The notes under the pieces are model-generated. The model was given only the letters and a program-made list of their open reading frames with translations. It had not been told where the DNA came from and did not search any database. This document shows, piece after piece, positions 1 to 7,640 of a stretch of DNA of 22,487 nt. The stretch is from a virus: positions 1 to 22,487 of IMG/VR virus record IMGVR_UViG_3300033144_001509. One strand, given 5' to 3'. The first letter of the stretch is position 1. Each line of letters opens with the position of its first letter. Position numbers and translations under genes: made by a program.

Positions 1-1
1 C

Positions 2-3000
2 GTTACACATCCTGAGTTAGCATTAAATTATAGTCTAGGGACAGGCGGTCCTAGGAATTATTTAGATGAATTTAACTCATTTATTGATAATAGGAATGCT
101 GGTGTTTTCTCCAATGAGAAAAATAATATTTTAATGGGTGAAGGTTTTACAGATAAGATGTATAAAATAAAGTATGACAGATTAAATGCTTGGAATAATG
201 CAGATGATGCAACAAAAAAAATATTAGAAGAAAATTATCCTATGCTTTTCGGAATCAATCCTATGAATACAGCAGCAGGAAATAGTAGATATTTTTCACA
301 TATTAGTAATCAACTTGGACCTGAAGCAGCAATAAAAGGGGGAGTTAAATTAGATGAAATTTCAAATGTATTTGTCCCTAGGAATAGAATACAGCAAACT
401 ACTGATTATTTTGGTGATAAAATAGGAAATATAAAAATAAATTCATTAGAAGATTATAGTAGTAGTATTCCAAGGATGCCATATTATGAGGATATAGCCA
501 TCAAAAGACTAGAAGAATCATTAAAGCATTATAAGAAATATGGTGGTTCATTACCAAAGGCTCAAATTGGAATAGAAAGTGCAATTGTTAATCCAAGCTT
601 GGGAACATTTGGATCTATTAGTTATGATGACGTAGAAATACCAAGATCAGAAGTAGATCCAAAAGCAGTAGACATTTGGGAAGGTGGTAGAGAATTTATG
701 CAAATGTGGTATACCTCACCTATGGCTATTGAAATGATGAAAAAGGAAGACCCTGAAAACTGGCAACAATTACAAGCATATAGATTAGAAAACATAAGAG
801 AAGATCTTGCTAAAATAAAGTTTTATGAAAAAAGTAAAGATCCAGATTATGCTAATTATTGGGCATGGGCAGGTGGTAACCATGGACTTTGGAATATAGG
901 TGTATATCCAAAAGGACTACTTGCTGGACCTTCAGCATCACATGAATTTACTCATCTTTCCCATAATGCACTTGCCAGTAATGACTATACGGATGACTGG
1001 ATACGTACAGGATTACCATTAAGCATCTATGATGGTAACCCTAATGCTCCTACTCTGGTTCAGACAGATCCTAACTTTTTTAAATATTATGGTAAGCATA
1101 GTAATTGGACTAACCCTTATAGGAATAGTAATCATCCATGGAACTATGAATTTGGACAAGATGGTGGATACTCTATGAGTGATGAGCAGTATTTAATTCC
1201 TCAGTCTACTATGAATCTTATGCATACAAATGACATGAAGTTTAAAGATAAGCGTGGTCAACAAGGGGTATTAGGTAATGTAACAAAGAGAGATTCTGAA
1301 TATTGGGGAGCTCCATCTGAACACATAGCAAGACTTAATGCAATAAGATATAAAGCTTATATGACCAGAGATCAACATGGTTGGGATCCACTTACAATGC
1401 CACTTACTGATGAGTTATGGGAGAAGGTAAAAAAGAGAATTCAAACACCTGAAGGAGATGAAGCTAAATTTGAAGATAATGTAATGATAGAGCAATTAAT
1501 GAGTATAATAGGTGAAGATGCTCTTAAAGAAGAATTAAATGAAGTTTCATTTAATACAGTACCTACATATGATCCTAATAATATAGGGGATGACGTTGGA
1601 GATCCTAGAAGTATTAGATATGGTGGTTCAGTAAGAAAACATACAATAGTTAAAGGTGATACCGGTAAGAGATTAAAAGCTATGTATGGGACAGAACTAA
1701 AAGATATTCTTAAACATAATGATATAAAATATTTTAAATTAGGTGCAGAGATAGAAATACCCAAATATCAAAGTCAAGGGGAGTATCCTAAATATGGTGA
1801 TAAAGAAATGACTAAAAAACAAAAGGATTTTCATGATAAGGCTATTACTAAAGGTTGGAGATGGAATGGTTCCGGATATGATACAGCACCATTAGTAGAG
1901 GATACCAAATATCTTGATAAGCAAGTGGATTTAAATAATCCAATTTCAAATTGTCCTAATGGTAATTGTTTAGAATCTCCAAAAGAAGATGATTTAGTTG
2001 ATGAGATGTATACATATGAAACTCATGGAGATTGGTTTGATGGTCGTGCTGTTTTTACTGACGGAGCAGGAGATTATAATGATGAAGTTAGAAAAAAGAT
2101 TTATGCAGGTACTCATGGATTTAATCCAGTTACTCAGGTATTAACCAAATTAGATAAAAAACAATATGTACCATTAGGTATTCAAGAACAGTCTATGCGT
2201 ACTGATGACCCAGAATCTCCCTATTATATTGAACAGCCTATACAACCATATTTACCTGATGGAGGAAATTGGTCTAAAGGAATGTTAAATAGAATGAATC
2301 TAGAATCTAATCCTTATTATTTACTAGATGAACGAGAAACTCCAACACTTAATCTATCAGGAGATTTAAATTTTAGAGAGATGAGAGAAGATTATTTGGA
2401 AGTTGGAAAAGGTGATCCTGATGCGTGGGAAGCAATGATGGCAGGAGATACTAGATATTATACAAATCAAGATGGTTCAATAAATAAGAAAAAACAAGGT
2501 AAGTATTATTCAGCTTCTCAGTGGAAAATGAATCATTTTAATCCATTATGGTCAATTGCATCAGCATTGCACCCTGCATCTTGGCCAATATATGCTATGA
2601 GTGGATCATTAACATTACCCGGTGATACGGAAGAACTTATAGAGAACCCATCATGGTCTAATGCACTTAACTTTGGTACATCTCTGTTAGAAATAGCTCC
2701 AGCAGTAGTTGGACCAAGGATTAATGCTCAGAATATAAATAAAATAGATGATATTACAAATATTACTAATAAATCTGATGATATAGTAAGAGGTGTAACA
2801 AAAAATAAATCTGGAAATATTAAAACTTCATTTGATAATAAATTAACTACACATACCCTTGAAGCTGGAGACCAATCAGTTGCACAAATGAGGATGTTTA
2901 ATTCTAATAAATTAAAGGTTCAGAAAGGGGAGCTCTCAGTTGGAACTAGAAATGCTAATATAGAAATTGCTTCAGATGCTAGTGGTAAAATGCGTATAGA

Positions 3001-3484
3001 CATAGAGATTCCAACTAAATCAGGATTAATATCTGATGGAGGTGATATGGTATTACAGACAACAAATAAACCTGGTGTTTTTGATATACATATGACAATG
3101 CATAATCCTAAAGAGGCATACCACTCTATGAAATATTTAGAAGAGTTTATGCCAAAGGGTAGTATTCTTTCAACTACAAGTTTTAGTACAGATAGTTATA
3201 AACTTATACTAAATAGACTTAGAAATGGTAAGTTTACATATGTAGATGAAGGAGGTACGAGTTTTAAACATTTAACTCAGAGTGGTAAAGTACAGGGTGG
3301 ATATGGGGTTCAGTGGCCTAAAGATGAAGCTTTGATACAGATTAAACAAATTAATAAACAGCTAGAGAAAGCAGGAATACCATACAAAGCTAAATTAGGA
3401 GATGCACTAGGGGATGGAACGTATATGATAGATATTCCTGATGTGAAGATATTGATGGGTTACAAACTAGGAGGAGAAAAATAA
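2..3484 (+). CDS. Giant multidomain phage protein with HEFTH zincin motif and LysM-like domain (5'-partial)
   Basis: The frame is open from base 2, so the gene begins upstream of the window; the first in-frame ATG (134) is probably internal. Residues here count from that ATG. YGGSLPKAQ lies at 136-144. The zinc-metallopeptidase motif HEFTH is at 270-274 (bases 941-955), with a possible third ligand in SEHIAR (Glu396/His397). A second YGGS at 496 leads straight into a LysM-like segment at about 503-543 (starts HTIVKGDT, ends EIEIP), a fold that usually binds peptidoglycan. Hydrophobic stretches lie at about 801-830 and 843-863, and a C-terminal region from about 905 is unrecognised. Very long proteins beside phage structural genes are often virion cargo or tail proteins, so a virion-borne enzyme acting on cell wall or protein at entry is inferred. 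The HExxH and LysM calls rest on visible motifs; the substrate is unknown. Confidence 0.82.
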   Translation, partial: VTHPELALNYSLGTGGPRNYLDEFNSFIDNRNAGVFSNEKNNILMGEGFTDKMYKIKYDRLNAWNNADDATKKILEENYPMLFGINPMNTAAGNSRYFSHISNQLGPEAAIKGGVKLDEISNVFVPRNRIQQTTDYFGDKIGNIKINSLEDYSSSIPRMPYYEDIAIKRLEESLKHYKKYGGSLPKAQIGIESAIVNPSLGTFGSISYDDVEIPRSEVDPKAVDIWEGGREFMQMWYTSPMAIEMMKKEDPENWQQLQAYRLENIREDLAKIKFYEKSKDPDYANYWAWAGGNHGLWNIGVYPKGLLAGPSASHEFTHLSHNALASNDYTDDWIRTGLPLSIYDGNPNAPTLVQTDPNFFKYYGKHSNWTNPYRNSNHPWNYEFGQDGGYSMSDEQYLIPQSTMNLMHTNDMKFKDKRGQQGVLGNVTKRDSEYWGAPSEHIARLNAIRYKAYMTRDQHGWDPLTMPLTDELWEKVKKRIQTPEGDEAKFEDNVMIEQLMSIIGEDALKEELNEVSFNTVPTYDPNNIGDDVGDPRSIRYGGSVRKHTIVKGDTGKRLKAMYGTELKDILKHNDIKYFKLGAEIEIPKYQSQGEYPKYGDKEMTKKQKDFHDKAITKGWRWNGSGYDTAPLVEDTKYLDKQVDLNNPISNCPNGNCLESPKEDDLVDEMYTYETHGDWFDGRAVFTDGAGDYNDEVRKKIYAGTHGFNPVTQVLTKLDKKQYVPLGIQEQSMRTDDPESPYYIEQPIQPYLPDGGNWSKGMLNRMNLESNPYYLLDERETPTLNLSGDLNFREMREDYLEVGKGDPDAWEAMMAGDTRYYTNQDGSINKKKQGKYYSASQWKMNHFNPLWSIASALHPASWPIYAMSGSLTLPGDTEELIENPSWSNALNFGTSLLEIAPAVVGPRINAQNINKIDDITNITNKSDDIVRGVTKNKSGNIKTSFDNKLTTHTLEAGDQSVAQMRMFNSNKLKVQKGELSVGTRNANIEIASDASGKMRIDIEIPTKSGLISDGGDMVLQTTNKPGVFDIHMTMHNPKEAYHSMKYLEEFMPKGSILSTTSFSTDSYKLILNRLRNGKFTYVDEGGTSFKHLTQSGKVQGGYGVQWPKDEALIQIKQINKQLEKAGIPYKAKLGDALGDGTYMIDIPDVKILMGYKLGGEK

Positions 3485-3495
3485 TTGAATAATAA

Positions 3496-3528
3496 TTTGG
3501 AAGTTATATAAAAAAGTTTATAACTTTG
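3496..3528 (+). promoter_or_regulatory. Bacteroidota-type promoter before the UVR-like gene
   Basis: TTTG at 3496-3499 and TAACTTTG at 3521-3528 are separated by 21 bases. This fits the known Bacteroidota primary-sigma form, TTTG about 19-21 bases before TAnnTTTG. The ATG follows 17 bases after the -7 box, giving a very short leader. It lies in the 61-base gap between two same-strand genes. Confidence 0.6.
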
Positions 3529-3545
3529 CAACCAAAAAGTAATAT

Positions 3546-3899
3546 ATGAAAGATCCAATTGAAGGTTTCAATAAAATGTCAGAAATAGATAGAATAGAAG
3601 CTGAGAGACAGCTATTAGATACGGCTTTTAGAAACTCATATCACATCATAACAGGGAAATTAACATTTGAAAATATTATAGAAGAGACAGGACAGTTCTT
3701 AATAGCACACAATCCTGATTCAAACATTAAGAGAGATGATTTAGTAAATATGATGGATTATTTCACTGAAATAGAAGAATATGAAAAAAAAAAAAAAATT
3801 AGAGATATAATAAAGACCAATAAACAAAAGAAAAAAGAGATTCCTACTCAAGGGATCAATAAGATCTTCAATAAATTTGTTAGGAGAACAAAAAAATAA
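3546..3899 (+). CDS. Small helical protein with UVR-like motif
   Basis: This 117-residue protein is charged and predicted mostly helical. Its second half (about residues 66-90) reads YFTEIEEYEKKKKIRDIIK, which resembles the UVR motif of UvrB/UvrC (a helical hairpin for protein contact, with the pattern E-x-E-x-A-x-x-x-R-D-x-I). The tail is rich in Lys and Arg and could bind nucleic acid or acidic partners. The gene has its own Bacteroidota-type promoter just upstream and another promoter follows it. An uninterrupted run of 15 A (3784-3798) encodes the Lys stretch inside the UVR-like segment and could promote slippage. The UVR resemblance is by eye and weak; otherwise the function is unknown. 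Confidence 0.75.
   Translation: MKDPIEGFNKMSEIDRIEAERQLLDTAFRNSYHIITGKLTFENIIEETGQFLIAHNPDSNIKRDDLVNMMDYFTEIEEYEKKKKIRDIIKTNKQKKKEIPTQGINKIFNKFVRRTKK
3784..3798 (+). repeat. A15 homopolymer inside a coding region
   Basis: Fifteen consecutive A residues, from the last two bases of a GAA codon through four AAA codons to the first base of ATT. The annotated frame stays open across it to 3899. Runs this long are prone to polymerase slippage and to sequencing error. Confidence 0.9.
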
Positions 3900-3911
3900 A
3901 TTACTTTAAAC

Positions 3912-3942
3912 TTTATTTATTTAAACTTTTTTTGTATCTTTG
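3912..3942 (+). promoter_or_regulatory. Candidate promoter before the 3973 gene
   Basis: TATCTTTG at 3935-3942 matches the Bacteroidota -7 form TAnnTTTG, and TTTA at 3912-3915, 19 bases upstream, is one base off the TTTG element. The box sits in CTTTTTTTGTAT (3926-3937), a 12-mer that recurs exactly at 21095-21106, also in front of a gene. The ATG is 30 bases downstream. Confidence 0.55.
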
Positions 3943-3972
3943 TAATATATTAATCTTTAAAACCAATTTATA

Positions 3973-4332
3973 ATGGCAAAGAAAACCAAAGAGAATGCAA
4001 CTCTAAATGCAGAAGAAAAGGCATCAAAAGAAAACATGGATGCTAAAAGAGCAGAAGTTACTGCTTGGTACAAAGAAAGCATGATACATCTCAAAGTTCA
4101 ATTAGAATATGAAACAATTCTAAAGGATATTGAAGTTGCTAGAGCAGAAAGAGTTCAATCTCAAATGTTCTTATCACAAGCTATGGCTGGTCCAGATCAA
4201 CCTAATACTATGCCTGCTAATGTAACAACTAAGCAATCCTCAAACTCACAATCACAAGCCGGGAGTGATTGGGATGCTAACAGTGACACAGCACCTCCTA
4301 AGAGAGTACTTAAACAGAAAACAAATGTATAA
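3973..4332 (+). CDS. Small coiled-coil protein, unknown
   Basis: The product has 119 residues. Residues 1-70 are Lys/Glu/Ala-rich and look like a long helix or coiled coil; the rest is low-complexity, rich in Ser, Gln, Asn, Thr and Pro, and ends with a basic tail (PPKRVLKQK). The ATG has the A-rich leader AAAACCAATTTATA seen before other genes here and no Shine-Dalgarno. The stop overlaps the next start in the 8-base string ATGTATAA, so the two genes are probably translationally coupled. I do not recognise the family. A helical oligomer with a disordered tail would suit a small virion or lysis accessory protein, but that is only a guess from position beside a candidate lysin. Confidence 0.75.
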   Translation: MAKKTKENATLNAEEKASKENMDAKRAEVTAWYKESMIHLKVQLEYETILKDIEVARAERVQSQMFLSQAMAGPDQPNTMPANVTTKQSSNSQSQAGSDWDANSDTAPPKRVLKQKTNV

Positions 4333-4948
4333 TATTGAGAGCATAAAACGTGCTATGGATCATAAGAATTATAAATTCTTTGAGTCTGGTTCATATAACG
4401 TTAATATTATAGGGATTAGAAATAGTGCAACAGCTAATAAGGTAACAAATAAATTTGATGATAAAATAACTTTATCCTATAAGGATGAAGATGATAACTG
4501 GCAATATCATGAATTTGATTGTACCACTGATCCTGGAACTCATTATATGGATAGTCCAATATTAGAAAACACCGGATGTGCAATTTTAGTACCTGGACAA
4601 TATAAAGGATCTCATAAAATTAGAAAACATCAAGGTAGATATGAAGCTTTAGGACAACAAAGAAAAGTAAAAGTTTATCGTGATAATAATAGAGATGACA
4701 TATATAACTTAAATACAGAGTCTATTGATGAAGGCTTATTTGGTATTAATATACATAGAGCTACTAAATATGCTGGTAAGAAATCTTCACAAGTTGATAG
4801 ATGGTCAGCAGGATGTCAAGTAATTGCATCTAATGATGACTGGACTAAATTTATGAAGATATGTAGAAAAGCTAGAGACATTTGGGGTAATAATTTTACA
4901 TATACATTACTAGAATCTGATGATATACCTACATCATGGCTCTCGTAA
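4325..4948 (+). CDS. YkuD-like (L,D-transpeptidase-fold) protein, candidate cell-wall enzyme
   Basis: I start this gene at ATG 4325 (207 residues), not at the longer in-frame start at 4265, because that would overlap the upstream gene by 68 bases; 4325 gives an 8-base stop/start overlap. The catalytic-type motifs are GINIHR (His144) and, about 20 residues on, WSAGC (Ser161, Gly163, Cys164). This His plus S-x-G-C arrangement is the signature of YkuD/ErfK L,D-transpeptidases, whose Cys is the nucleophile on peptidoglycan peptides. Upstream, residues around 75-130 carry PGTHY and LVPGQYKGSHKI, a beta-rich region that could form the rest of the fold. No signal peptide or membrane helix is visible. 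In a phage it is likely a peptidoglycan-cleaving or modifying enzyme used for lysis or entry. The fold is inferred from motifs; hydrolase versus transpeptidase cannot be told. Confidence 0.8.
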   Translation: MYNIESIKRAMDHKNYKFFESGSYNVNIIGIRNSATANKVTNKFDDKITLSYKDEDDNWQYHEFDCTTDPGTHYMDSPILENTGCAILVPGQYKGSHKIRKHQGRYEALGQQRKVKVYRDNNRDDIYNLNTESIDEGLFGINIHRATKYAGKKSSQVDRWSAGCQVIASNDDWTKFMKICRKARDIWGNNFTYTLLESDDIPTSWLS

Positions 4949-5286
4949 ATAAAGTTGATAAAAGAATTAAGATACAGAAAGATGGTGCTATTAAATATCA
5001 AATCATCACTTTCTGTTTCTTAAACAATATCCAAATTAGTTCGTCTGATCTTTTATGTTTAGCTGAGTTGGCTAAATTAGGAAGTTCTGAAGTAACAACA
5101 TTCTGTAAAACTATTTCAAAAAAGAATATTTTTAAAAGTCCACAGTCTTGTAGAAATGCTATTCAAAAAGCAAAGAAGAAGAATCTGGTTATTAAAGATA
5201 AGAAGAATATTATAATTAATCCTGATATGAAAATACAAACAACAGGTAACATATTCTTAGATTTTAAAATACTTGGAGTAGATTAG
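4936..5286 (+). CDS. Probable winged-helix DNA-binding protein
   Basis: This basic protein of 116 residues overlaps the preceding gene by 13 bases and ends two bases before the next ATG. Residues about 35-90 alternate helices in a helix-turn-helix-like layout; a helix with QSCRNAIQKAKKKN (around 73-86) would be the recognition helix, followed by a short beta wing with LVIKDKKNIIINPD. No catalytic motif is seen. Its place directly before an IHF/HU-like gene supports a role on DNA, perhaps as a regulator or in genome condensation. The family is not recognised and the winged-helix call is from residue pattern alone. Confidence 0.7.
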   Translation: MALVNKVDKRIKIQKDGAIKYQIITFCFLNNIQISSSDLLCLAELAKLGSSEVTTFCKTISKKNIFKSPQSCRNAIQKAKKKNLVIKDKKNIIINPDMKIQTTGNIFLDFKILGVD

Positions 5287-5288
5287 TA

Positions 5289-5675
5289 ATGAATATAGAA
5301 GAAGGAAAAATACACCTATCTCCTAAAAGTTATAAAGATTTCTATAAAGAAATTGCTGAAGAATGTGAAGTACATCCAGATCTAGTTGATGATTTAGTTA
5401 GATTCTTTTATGATAAGGTCAGAAGAGAGTTAGAAGATTTAAATCATTCTAGGATTTTACTTCCCAATCTTGGAACATTTATAACTAGGAAAGGTAGATT
5501 AGATAGAGCAATTAAAAGACATAAGGATATGTTAGGTAATATGGAAAAGATAACATATAAAGGTTATCGTGATCATCTACCTCTTAAAAGCAAACTAGAT
5601 AAAATGATTAAAGCTTCAGATAGAATATCTAAGGAGCAAGAACATAAAAAACAATGGAAAGATGAAAATCAATAA
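5289..5675 (+). CDS. IHF/HU-like DNA-bending protein
   Basis: The product is 128 residues, longer than the roughly 90 of bacterial HU/IHF. After a short N-terminal extension, residues about 14-50 form the two HU-type helices, and residues about 57-68 (ILLPNLGTFITR) match the conserved HU/IHF strand with its G-x-F core. The DNA-binding arm region follows, then an extra Lys/Glu-rich C-terminal helix. HU/IHF proteins act as dimers that bend DNA; a subunit encoded near the structural block is a known trait of crAss-like phages. Likely roles are genome compaction, packaging or regulation. It overlaps the next gene by 14 bases. Confidence 0.8.
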   Translation: MNIEEGKIHLSPKSYKDFYKEIAEECEVHPDLVDDLVRFFYDKVRRELEDLNHSRILLPNLGTFITRKGRLDRAIKRHKDMLGNMEKITYKGYRDHLPLKSKLDKMIKASDRISKEQEHKKQWKDENQ

Positions 5676-6009
5676 AATATTAAATGCAGTAAAAAACATT
5701 GATCAAGTATATGAAGGTGTTAAGAATAAAATGTTTAAAAAATCTTATATTGAAGATATTGCTAATTATAGATGGAAACAATGTAAGACATGTCCACATC
5801 TAGATATTAAAGGTGAAAAATGTGCAGTACCTGGTACTAAACCTTGCTGTGGAAAATGTGGTTGTGCTTTATCACTTAAACTTAGAGCAATGTCAACTGA
5901 TTGTCCACTTGAAGGAGATGAAAAGAAATGGGATATAATAATGGATGCTGAACAAGAAAGTATATTACTAAAGAATTTAGATAAACAAGATGAAAAAAAT
6001 AAGTCCTGA
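5662..6009 (+). CDS. Cysteine-rich zinc-binding protein, unknown
   Basis: This 115-residue protein has eight cysteines clustered between residues 41 and 81: C41-x2-C44, C54, C62-C63-x2-C66-x-C68 and C81. The spacing (CKTC, then KPCCGKCGC, then DCP) suggests one or two zinc-ribbon or knuckle sites. The N-terminus (about 1-38) is helical and basic, and the C-terminus is acidic. The gene overlaps the IHF/HU-like gene by 14 bases and the following methyltransferase by 20, so it belongs to one tightly coupled operon. Nothing shows enzyme activity; a nucleic-acid or protein-binding adaptor is the likeliest role. From memory, similar small proteins occur in other Bacteroidota phages, but no search was done. 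Confidence 0.78.
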   Translation: MKINKILNAVKNIDQVYEGVKNKMFKKSYIEDIANYRWKQCKTCPHLDIKGEKCAVPGTKPCCGKCGCALSLKLRAMSTDCPLEGDEKKWDIIMDAEQESILLKNLDKQDEKNKS

Positions 6010-6535
6010 AGAAGTATTAAATAAATCTAGAATGAGCATGCTTGATGACTGGTTAAGACATGGTAAGAGAGTAAATAGATTATTTGGACTAAAAGAACTA
6101 ATTGATAAGTATTTAAATAAAGATACTGTTATGTGTGAGATAGGTTCATTTGAAGGTGCTTCATCTGAACTCTTTGCTTTAACTTGTAAAGAAGTTCATT
6201 GTGTTGATGTATTATTTCAACCAGCTTTCACTCTAGTGGAAGAAAGAAGAGATAATATAATTAAAATTAAGAAATGGAGTAAAGATGCTGCAAAGATGTA
6301 TGAAGATGGATTTTTTGATTTTATCTATATTGATGCAGATCATCGTTATGAAGAAGTAATAAAAGATATTAGAAATTGGAAAAGTAAAGTAAAAGTTGGT
6401 GGATATTTGGGAGGACATGATTACATAGATGCTTGGGGGTTAGCTGGTGTTATTAAGGCTGTAGATGAAATGTTTAATAAAGATGAGATAGAAACATTTG
6501 AAGACTCAAGTTGGATTGTAAAAATTAAAAAATAA
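5990..6535 (+). CDS. Class I SAM-dependent methyltransferase (Methyltransf_24-like)
   Basis: The 181-residue protein has the Rossmann methyltransferase layout. Motif I is MCEIGSFEGASS (residues 48-59) for S-adenosylmethionine; an acidic strand end CVD follows around residue 70; FIYIDADHRYEEV (about 111-123, with D115, D117 and H118) is the motif typical of Methyltransf_24/TylF-like O-methyltransferases, and VGGYLGGHDY closes the core. In such families the acidic residues and His often bind a metal and the acceptor hydroxyl. It has no recognisable DNA target domain, so a sugar or small-molecule O-methyltransferase is more likely than a DNA enzyme. It starts inside the upstream zinc-protein gene (20-base overlap) and opens an enzyme island that ends with a glycosyltransferase. 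Confidence 0.82.
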   Translation: MKKISPEEVLNKSRMSMLDDWLRHGKRVNRLFGLKELIDKYLNKDTVMCEIGSFEGASSELFALTCKEVHCVDVLFQPAFTLVEERRDNIIKIKKWSKDAAKMYEDGFFDFIYIDADHRYEEVIKDIRNWKSKVKVGGYLGGHDYIDAWGLAGVIKAVDEMFNKDEIETFEDSSWIVKIKK

Positions 6536-6540
6536 TAATT

Positions 6541-7365
6541 ATGGCTGTAATATTTAAAGAAAATGGACACGTATATGAGAGTTTAAATGAAAATCTTGAG
6601 AAAGATAAAATAATTTGGACTAGTGTTACTACTTTTATAAGTAAATTTAAACCTAAGTTTGATGCAAAAGCACAAGCTAAGAAGTCTTGTAAAAATAAAC
6701 GTTCAAAGTGGTATGGTCTTAAACCTAAAGAAGTTACTGATATTTGGAAAAAAGAAACAGAGCGTGCCATTAAATTAGGTAATTGGTATCATGATCAAAG
6801 AGAAGAAGGAATGCTTGATTTTAAGACGATAGAACGTGAAGGAGTAGAAGTACCTATCATAAGACCTATAACTGATGGTAATGGTATTAAAATAGCTCCA
6901 GAGCAGAAATTAGAGGATGGAGTATATCCTGAACACTTTGCGTACTTAAAATCAGCAAAAATATGTGGTCAAGCTGATTTAGTAACAATTGTTAATGGTA
7001 GAGTAAACATTACAGATTATAAAACTAATAAAGAGATAAAGGAAAAAGGTTTTACAAATTGGGAAGGTATAACTTCAAAGATGTATAAACCATTATCACA
7101 TCTTGATGATTGTAATCTTAATCATTATACTATACAATTGAGTTTATATATGTATATTATACTAAAGCATAACCCTAAATTAAAACCAGGGAAACTAGTT
7201 ATTCAACATGTCTCTTTTGAAAAAGAAGGAGATGACCAATATGGTTACCCAATTAGTAAATATGTAAATGATGAACCAGTTATAAAAGATATTAAAATGT
7301 ATGATCTACCATATTTAAAGGAGGAAGTGAGATCATTAATAATGTGGATAAAAGATAATAATTAA
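6541..7365 (+). CDS. PD-(D/E)XK nuclease, RecB/Cas4-like
   Basis: This 274-residue protein carries the RecB-family nuclease motifs in order: LGNWYHDQRE with His84; CGQADLV with Asp146; ITDYKT with Asp159 and Lys161 (the D-x-K of the active site); and QLSLYMY with Gln199 and Tyr203 (the Q-x3-Y motif). These residues hold the metal ions that cut DNA. No Fe-S cysteine set like that of Cas4/AddB is present and no helicase domain is fused. Phage versions act in replication, recombination, host DNA breakdown or end processing. The A-rich leader AATAATAATT precedes the ATG. Finding it among two methyltransferases and a glycosyltransferase is odd; it may belong to DNA metabolism rather than to the island. 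Confidence 0.85.
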   Translation: MAVIFKENGHVYESLNENLEKDKIIWTSVTTFISKFKPKFDAKAQAKKSCKNKRSKWYGLKPKEVTDIWKKETERAIKLGNWYHDQREEGMLDFKTIEREGVEVPIIRPITDGNGIKIAPEQKLEDGVYPEHFAYLKSAKICGQADLVTIVNGRVNITDYKTNKEIKEKGFTNWEGITSKMYKPLSHLDDCNLNHYTIQLSLYMYIILKHNPKLKPGKLVIQHVSFEKEGDDQYGYPISKYVNDEPVIKDIKMYDLPYLKEEVRSLIMWIKDNN

Positions 7366-7382
7366 CTTAAAGATAAACAATT

Positions 7383-7640
7383 ATGGCAGCAGAAGCTTGT
7401 AAAACCCCATTTTCGTGTAAATTAGATACAAATATTATCATTATGATACCTGGAGATCCCATGGTATATATAGATACACCAGGTACTATTGAACTAGGTA
7501 GTGTAACAGCTTACTTTCAATTAATAAAACCTGATGGTGAAGCAGATGAAACAGCTTGTGTTTTAGTAGTTGGTGGAGCACAACTAATTGTACGTAAGAC
7601 ATATGCAGAAATTGATTCTCTAATTAATCCTGATGAATAA
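7383..7640 (+). CDS. Small beta-rich protein, unknown
   Basis: An 85-residue acidic protein with alternating hydrophobic strands (IIIMIPGDPMVYI, VTAYFQLI, CVLVVGGAQLIV), likely a small beta sandwich or barrel. There are three cysteines (residues 6, 12 and about 59) and no signal peptide. It overlaps the next gene by 8 bases in ATGAATAA. I do not recognise the family. A beta-rich small protein inside a phage structural region could be a decoration or fibre-associated protein, but nothing in the sequence decides this. Confidence 0.7.
   Translation: MAAEACKTPFSCKLDTNIIIMIPGDPMVYIDTPGTIELGSVTAYFQLIKPDGEADETACVLVVGGAQLIVRKTYAEIDSLINPDE

Noticed and set aside
134-136. ATG 134 as the true start of the first gene
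   Set aside because: The same frame is open back to base 2 with sensible coding sequence, so the gene most likely begins outside the window.
1441-1764. 107-residue antisense ORF in the first gene
   Set aside because: It is opposite the LysM-like part of a well-supported frame and lacks any start signal.
4265-4324. Upstream start for the YkuD-like gene
   Set aside because: It would overlap the previous gene by 68 bases; ATG 4325 gives the 8-base overlap seen elsewhere.
7153-7160. TATATTAT as a promoter inside the nuclease gene
   Set aside because: It is within coding sequence with no nearby start; shows that the octamer alone is weak evidence in AT-rich DNA.
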